Below, piece by piece: positions 59,886 to 64,000 of a DNA stretch of 64,000 nucleotides (the stretch's first letter is position 1; each line of letters opens with the position of its first letter). Position numbers and translations under genes: made by a program. The notes beneath the pieces are model-generated. The model worked only from the letters and a program-made list of their open reading frames with translations. It did no database searches and was not told the DNA's origin. The stretch is from positions 1 to 64,000 of the forward strand of contig NZ_QKRB01000054.1 of assembly GCF_003233845.1 (NCBI RefSeq), in the 5' to 3' direction. This DNA is from Paenibacillus sambharensis. Its GTDB lineage: Bacteria > Bacillota > Bacilli > Paenibacillales > Paenibacillaceae.

Positions 59886-60825
59886 CAGCCGGAAGCCGGT
59901 CAGAACCATTGTAGTAGGTACGAGACAGAGTGCTTTGGCGCTGACTCAGACGGGACAGGTTATTGAGGCGCTTGAAGCAATTTGCCGGGAGCATGATTTG
60001 CCTTACCGCTTTGAAATTCGTAAAATCGTAACCAAAGGGGACAAGATTCTTGACGTCACCTTATCGAAGGTAGGCGGGAAAGGTCTCTTTGTGAAAGAGA
60101 TTGAGCAGGCGCTAATGGATGGCGACATTGATATGGCGGTCCACAGCATGAAGGATGTGCCCCATGAACTTCAGGCGGGCATGATGATTGGCGCGGTTCC
60201 CAAACGGGTGGACCCCCGTGATGCACTGATTACGAACGGCATCGCTACGATAGCAGAGCTGCCGCAGGGAGCCAAGGTGGGTACGAGCAGTCTGCGCCGT
60301 TCTTGCCAGATTAAGCGGCTGCGTCCGGATTGCCAGGTGGAATGGATTCGCGGGAACATCGATTCCCGGATCAGGAAGCTGGAGACCGAAGGGTTCGATG
60401 CGATACTGCTGGCAATGGCTGGTCTGCAGCGGATGGGCTGGGAAGACAGGGCGGCAGCGGCGATTCCTACAGAAGAATGTGTTCCGGCTGTTGGACAGGG
60501 AGCCCTTGGCATTGAATGCCGGGAGGAAGACGAGCAGGTGCGTGAGCTGTTGGCCTTCTACAGCCACAGGGAAACCGTGCTTGCTGTAACGGCAGAGCGG
60601 ACATTCCTCGGTGTGCTGAACGGAGGCTGCCAAGTGCCGATAGGCGCTTATGCGACGGTGGACGGAGAAGACATCACCTTGACTGGCATGGTGGGTAAGC
60701 CGGACGGCTCTGTTATTCTGAAGAGAACCTCGACCGGTACTGACCCGGTAGAGCTGGGCAGGCAGCTGGCAGCGCTGCTCGGAGAAGACGGAGCGGAACG
60801 TATTTTGGCGGAAGTTAGGGGATAG
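59863..60825 (+). CDS. hemC: Hydroxymethylbilane synthase (porphobilinogen deaminase)
   Basis: Joins four porphobilinogen units into hydroxymethylbilane. The 320-residue protein shows RQSALALTQTGQV, DMAVHSMKDVPHEL, TSSLRRSCQI, RGNIDSRIRKLE and the cofactor-binding Cys256 in LNGGCQVPIGAY. It is about 10 residues longer at the N-terminus than usual. AAGGAGG at 59851-59857 fits ATG 59863 (5 nt) or ATG 59866 (8 nt), so the first residue is uncertain by one. It overlaps the preceding gene; the next one starts 5 nt after its stop. Confidence 0.97.
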   Translation: MMTDAANDSRKPVRTIVVGTRQSALALTQTGQVIEALEAICREHDLPYRFEIRKIVTKGDKILDVTLSKVGGKGLFVKEIEQALMDGDIDMAVHSMKDVPHELQAGMMIGAVPKRVDPRDALITNGIATIAELPQGAKVGTSSLRRSCQIKRLRPDCQVEWIRGNIDSRIRKLETEGFDAILLAMAGLQRMGWEDRAAAAIPTEECVPAVGQGALGIECREEDEQVRELLAFYSHRETVLAVTAERTFLGVLNGGCQVPIGAYATVDGEDITLTGMVGKPDGSVILKRTSTGTDPVELGRQLAALLGEDGAERILAEVRG

Positions 60826-60829
60826 AAGA

Positions 60830-62383
60830 ATGACCAAGGGGAAAGTGTATTTGGTAGGGGCTGGTCCAGGCGATCCGAAGCTGATTACGGTCAAAGGCCT
60901 GGAATGCATCAAGCGGAGTGATGTTATTGTCTATGACCGGCTGGCAAGCCCTCGTCTGCTGAAATTTATGAAGCCGGGTGCGGGGAAGGTTTACGTAGGT
61001 AAGCTGCCCGACCGCCATACGATGAAGCAGGAGGACATTAACCAGCTGCTGGTTGATCTTGCTCTCGAAGGGAAGGTCGTTACGAGGCTGAAGGGCGGAG
61101 ACCCCACCATATTCGGCCGTGTGGGGGAAGAAGCTGAGCTTCTGCAGGAGCATGGGATTGAATATGAGATTGTTCCTGGCATCACATCGGCCATAGCTGT
61201 TCCAGCCTATGCGGGGATACCGGTTACACACCGGGACTTCGCTTCCTCGCTGTCCATTATTACCGGTCATGAAAGTCCGGAGAAGCTGGACCGCTCCATT
61301 CACTGGGACAAGGTGACCAATGCCACTGGAACACTGATTTTCCTGATGGGAGTAGCCAAGATTGGCTATATCAGTGAGCAGCTGATAAGGCATGGCAAAT
61401 CTCCTGACACTCCGGTTGCGCTTGTCAGATGGGGCACGCGTGTGGAGCAGGATACACTTACAGGTACACTTTCTACTATTGAGCAGCGGGTCATTGAGAC
61501 GAATTTTCAGCCGCCTGCGGTTATCGTGGTGGGTGAAGTGGTGCGTCAGCGGGAGAAGCTCAAGTGGGTGGAGCAGAAGCCGCTCTTCGGCACACGGGTG
61601 ATGGTCACCCGGGCCCGTGCACAGGCCAGTGAGCTGGTGGAACGGATCGAGGAGCTTGGCGGCGAGCCTGTGGAATTCCCCGTTATTGAAACAAGAGAGC
61701 CTGCAGGAGAAGAGCCGGCTGCCGCAATCCGTGCAGCAGTAGAGCAGGGGGAAGAGTATGACTGGATCTTCTTCACGAGTGTGAACGGTGTCGAGTACTT
61801 TTTCCGCTGGCTGCAGCGCTTGGGGCTCGATATCCGCCGGTTCGCCAAAGCGAGAATTGCTGCAGTCGGTCCCAAGACAGCAGAAGCTCTGCGCGGCTTT
61901 GGCCTCTGCACAGATGTGCTGCCTGTGAAGTTCCAGGCCGAAGGGCTGCTTGACAGTCTGGAAGAGTCGCTGAAGCCCGGACAGAAGGTGCTGCTTCCGC
62001 GGGGCGATCTGGCCCGGGAAGTTCTTCCTGCGGAGCTTCGGAAACGGGGACTGCTGCCGGTAGAGATCGACGTTTATGAAACGGTAATGGCTGACTCTGA
62101 TGATGAAGATATCTTGGAATACTTGCATAATAATGATATTCATTATATTACGTTCACCAGCTCATCTACGGTTACGAATTTGTTGGCACGTTTGTCCGCG
62201 CTTGGAGCAGAGGATCCTGCCGGCTTGATCGCCGGTGCCGAACTCGCCAGTATCGGGCCTGTTACCTCGCAGACCGCTGCCCAGGCAGGACTCAAGATAG
62301 ATATAGAAGCAGCTGAAGCGACCGTTGAGGACCTTGTCCAAACGATAATCAGCCACAGGCAGAAGGAGAGAGGAACACGATGA
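60830..62383 (+). CDS. cobA-hemD: Fused uroporphyrinogen-III C-methyltransferase / uroporphyrinogen-III synthase
   Basis: A 517-residue fusion. Residues 1-250 are SUMT (CobA), which adds two methyl groups to uroporphyrinogen III to give precorrin-2. Its motifs are [58 protein letters not shown] and [11 protein letters not shown]. Residues 255-512 are uroporphyrinogen-III synthase (HemD), with [34 protein letters not shown] and [12 protein letters not shown]. One chain therefore makes the common intermediate and takes it toward siroheme or B12. It starts just after hemC and ends by ATGA over hemB. Such fusions occur in some Firmicutes. Confidence 0.93.
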   Translation: MTKGKVYLVGAGPGDPKLITVKGLECIKRSDVIVYDRLASPRLLKFMKPGAGKVYVGKLPDRHTMKQEDINQLLVDLALEGKVVTRLKGGDPTIFGRVGEEAELLQEHGIEYEIVPGITSAIAVPAYAGIPVTHRDFASSLSIITGHESPEKLDRSIHWDKVTNATGTLIFLMGVAKIGYISEQLIRHGKSPDTPVALVRWGTRVEQDTLTGTLSTIEQRVIETNFQPPAVIVVGEVVRQREKLKWVEQKPLFGTRVMVTRARAQASELVERIEELGGEPVEFPVIETREPAGEEPAAAIRAAVEQGEEYDWIFFTSVNGVEYFFRWLQRLGLDIRRFAKARIAAVGPKTAEALRGFGLCTDVLPVKFQAEGLLDSLEESLKPGQKVLLPRGDLAREVLPAELRKRGLLPVEIDVYETVMADSDDEDILEYLHNNDIHYITFTSSSTVTNLLARLSALGAEDPAGLIAGAELASIGPVTSQTAAQAGLKIDIEAAEATVEDLVQTIISHRQKERGTR

Positions 62384-63375
62384 GCTACCCGATTGTGCGC
62401 CACCGCCGTCTCCGCCGAACTGCGGCTCTGCGCGGTCTTGTCAGAGAAACCGTGCTGACGGCTAATGATTTTATTTATCCGGTATTCGTCACTTATGGCA
62501 CCAATGTTAAGGAAGAAATCCCGTCGATGCCGGGTGTGTACCATTTTTCACTGGACCGTCTGGAGGAGGAGATCCGCAGAGCGCAGGATGCCGGTATTCA
62601 GGCTGTACTGCTCTTCGGAATTCCGGAAACGAAGGACGCAGTCGGCACTTCGGCTTATGATCCGAACGGCATTGTTCAGGAAGCGACAAGAGCGGTCAAG
62701 CGCTGGGCACCGGATATGCTGGTCATAGCGGATACCTGCCTGTGCCAATTCACCGATCACGGCCACTGCGGTGTCATTCATCAGCATCCGTCCGGTGCCG
62801 CGGCTGTGGATAACGATGAATCACTTGAGCTTCTAGTCCGTGCGGCTGTTTCGCAGGCGGAGGCGGGCGCAGATATGATCGCCCCTTCGAACATGATGGA
62901 CGGGTTTGTACAGGCGATACGGGCGGGGCTTGATGATGCGGGTTATGCTGATATCCCGATTCTCTCTTATTCCGTTAAGTATGCGTCCGCCTTCTACGGT
63001 CCCTTCCGTGACGCTGCCCATTCGGCGCCGCAGTTTGGTGACCGCAAAACGTATCAGATGGACCCGGCCAATATCCGGGAAGCGCTGCGCGAGGCAGAAA
63101 CGGATGTGGCGGAAGGCGCTGATATGCTGATGGTAAAGCCGGCGCTCGCGTACCTGGATGTTATTCGGGCACTGAAGGAGAACTTTGACCTGCCGGTCGT
63201 GGCGTACAATGTGAGTGCAGAATATGCAATGGTCAAGGCGGCAGCTGCGAATGGCTGGCTGGATGAGCGGGCGATTGTGCTGGAGCTGCTGACCGGCATG
63301 AAGCGTGCGGGTGCTGATCTAATCATTACTTATGATGCGATCAATGCCGCAAAATGGCTGGCGGAGCGTTCCTGA
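62380..63375 (+). CDS. hemB: Porphobilinogen synthase (delta-aminolevulinate dehydratase)
   Basis: Condenses two 5-aminolevulinate molecules to porphobilinogen. The 331-residue TIM barrel has the zinc cysteines Cys120, Cys122 and Cys130 in [14 protein letters not shown], so it is the zinc-dependent type. The Schiff-base lysines are Lys200 ([15 protein letters not shown]) and Lys253 ([12 protein letters not shown]). The start is coupled to the previous stop by ATGA, and GAGAGGA is upstream. A hairpin lies between it and hemL. Confidence 0.97.
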   Translation: MSYPIVRHRRLRRTAALRGLVRETVLTANDFIYPVFVTYGTNVKEEIPSMPGVYHFSLDRLEEEIRRAQDAGIQAVLLFGIPETKDAVGTSAYDPNGIVQEATRAVKRWAPDMLVIADTCLCQFTDHGHCGVIHQHPSGAAAVDNDESLELLVRAAVSQAEAGADMIAPSNMMDGFVQAIRAGLDDAGYADIPILSYSVKYASAFYGPFRDAAHSAPQFGDRKTYQMDPANIREALREAETDVAEGADMLMVKPALAYLDVIRALKENFDLPVVAYNVSAEYAMVKAAAANGWLDERAIVLELLTGMKRAGADLIITYDAINAAKWLAERS

Positions 63376-63409
63376 CGGGACTGCTTGCCTGCTTTGAACA
63401 AGGATAGCG

Positions 63410-63453
63410 GCGGCCGCTCGCATGGAGGCAGATACCTGCTGCGAGGCGGCCGC
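63410..63453 (+). terminator. GC-rich hairpin between hemB and hemL
   Basis: GCGGCCGCTCGCA and TGCGAgGCGGCCGC pair over 13 bp with one bulge. Only GTTTGTC follows, so it may slow or partly end transcription, or protect the upstream mRNA. Both arms contain a NotI site. Confidence 0.5.
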
Positions 63454-63516
63454 GTTTGTCATAGACGGCCGGTTAAGCTGCCGGCAGTATCCCAACCATA
63501 AGGAGTGAACTTAACG

Positions 63517-64000
63517 ATGAACCAACGTCTGGATCACAAATCAGCAGCAGCATTTGAGCAGGCTAAGCGGGTTATTCCCGGCGGCGTTAACAGTCCCGTG
63601 CGGGCATTCAAATCCGTTGGCTTGACACCGGTATACGTGGAGCGGGGAGAAGGCTCCAGAATCTATGATATTGACGGCAACAGCTATATTGACTATGTGC
63701 TTTCCTGGGGACCGCTGATCATGGGCCACGCTCACCCGGAAGTGGTTGAAGCGCTGAAACGGACAGCGGAGAAGGGTACCAGCTTTGGTGCTCCTACGGA
63801 ACTGGAAACCTTGATGGCAGAGCTGGTTGTGGAACGCGTCCCGTCGGTGGAAATCGTTCGTATGGTCAACTCCGGTACCGAAGCAACGATGAGTGCGCTC
63901 CGCTTGGCAAGAGGCTACACGAAGCGAAGCCGAATTCTCAAGTTTGAGGGTTCCTATCATGGTCACGCGGACAGCCTGCTAATTAAGGCGGGATCGGGAG
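63517..64000 (+). CDS. hemL: Glutamate-1-semialdehyde 2,1-aminomutase (partial)
   Basis: A PLP-dependent aminomutase that turns glutamate-1-semialdehyde into 5-aminolevulinate, the step after HemA. The 161 codons present show [67 protein letters not shown] and [10 protein letters not shown]. The PLP lysine lies beyond the edge. AAGGAGTGA precedes ATG 63517. It closes the visible part of the hem operon, in the same order as Bacillus. Confidence 0.96.
   Translation, partial: MNQRLDHKSAAAFEQAKRVIPGGVNSPVRAFKSVGLTPVYVERGEGSRIYDIDGNSYIDYVLSWGPLIMGHAHPEVVEALKRTAEKGTSFGAPTELETLMAELVVERVPSVEIVRMVNSGTEATMSALRLARGYTKRSRILKFEGSYHGHADSLLIKAGSG

Noticed and set aside
1-64000. CRISPR arrays, insertion sequences, prophage or defence islands
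   Set aside because: No repeat-spacer pattern, transposase, integrase or phage gene was seen; the content is housekeeping and pigment metabolism.

Overview
The window looks like a chromosomal segment of a Paenibacillus-type, spore-forming Firmicute. The base composition is moderately GC-rich by eye. Shine-Dalgarno sites are strong (AGGAGG type), TTG and GTG starts are common, and sigma-A style promoters and intrinsic terminators are frequent. Gene orders match Bacillaceae/Paenibacillaceae (accD-accA-pyk, citZ-icd-mdh, gerM-rph-rdgB, tig-clpX-lonB-lonA-engB followed by the hem operon). Sporulation and germination genes (gerM, lonB) are present. No phage, insertion sequence or CRISPR array was seen.

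Layout. (1) 1-6.5 kb: the end of dnaE, a PgpA-family gene, a 62-residue protein, accD-accA, pyk, a thioesterase and fxsA. (2) 6.6-11.5 kb: ytvI on the minus strand, then ppk1 and ppx tail to tail. (3) 11.6-15.4 kb: citZ, icd and mdh, with a consensus-matching cre site and a CcpC-like dyad before citZ. (4) 15.4-21.3 kb: recQ, a membrane protein, a PfkB-family kinase, and nagB-nagA on the minus strand. (5) 21.5-32.6 kb: a ten-gene, mostly translationally coupled carotenoid operon. It holds three CrtI-family oxidoreductases, a CrtM/CrtB-type synthase, a CruF-like membrane protein, an acyltransferase, a glycosyltransferase, type 2 IPP isomerase, a methyltransferase and a metallo-beta-lactamase-fold protein. 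(6) 32.7-39.8 kb: a second PgpA paralogue, gerM-rph-rdgB, asnB, two small unknown genes and a YihY/BrkB membrane protein. (7) 39.8-43.9 kb: a cyclic-di-GMP class I riboswitch, preceded by a Fur-like box, leading into a PLP-dependent decarboxylase whose 3' end overlaps a methyl-accepting chemotaxis protein. (8) 44-55.2 kb: a small membrane protein, tRNA-Arg(UCU), a conserved gene with a probable ATT start, and the proteostasis block tig, clpP-clpX, ispG, lonB, lonA, engB. (9) 55.4-64 kb: an unknown gene, speD, and the heme/siroheme operon hemA-hemX-(precorrin-2 dehydrogenase)-hemC-(cobA-hemD fusion)-hemB-hemL, the last running off the edge.

How the genes work together. The early and middle parts cover fatty-acid initiation, the end of glycolysis and the oxidative start of the TCA cycle, under apparent carbon-catabolite control. 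The carotenoid operon carries its own isoprenoid isomerase and tailoring enzymes, consistent with a glycosylated and acylated pigment. The riboswitch-decarboxylase-chemoreceptor unit is the most novel-looking part, because it would tie cyclic-di-GMP, and possibly iron, to amine production and chemotaxis signalling. The last 20 kb is protein quality control followed by tetrapyrrole synthesis.

Motifs, starts, overlaps and hairpins were read by eye. Functions come from family recognition without database search, so specific substrates (decarboxylase, kinase, carotenoid oxidases, methyltransferase, MBL protein) are left open.
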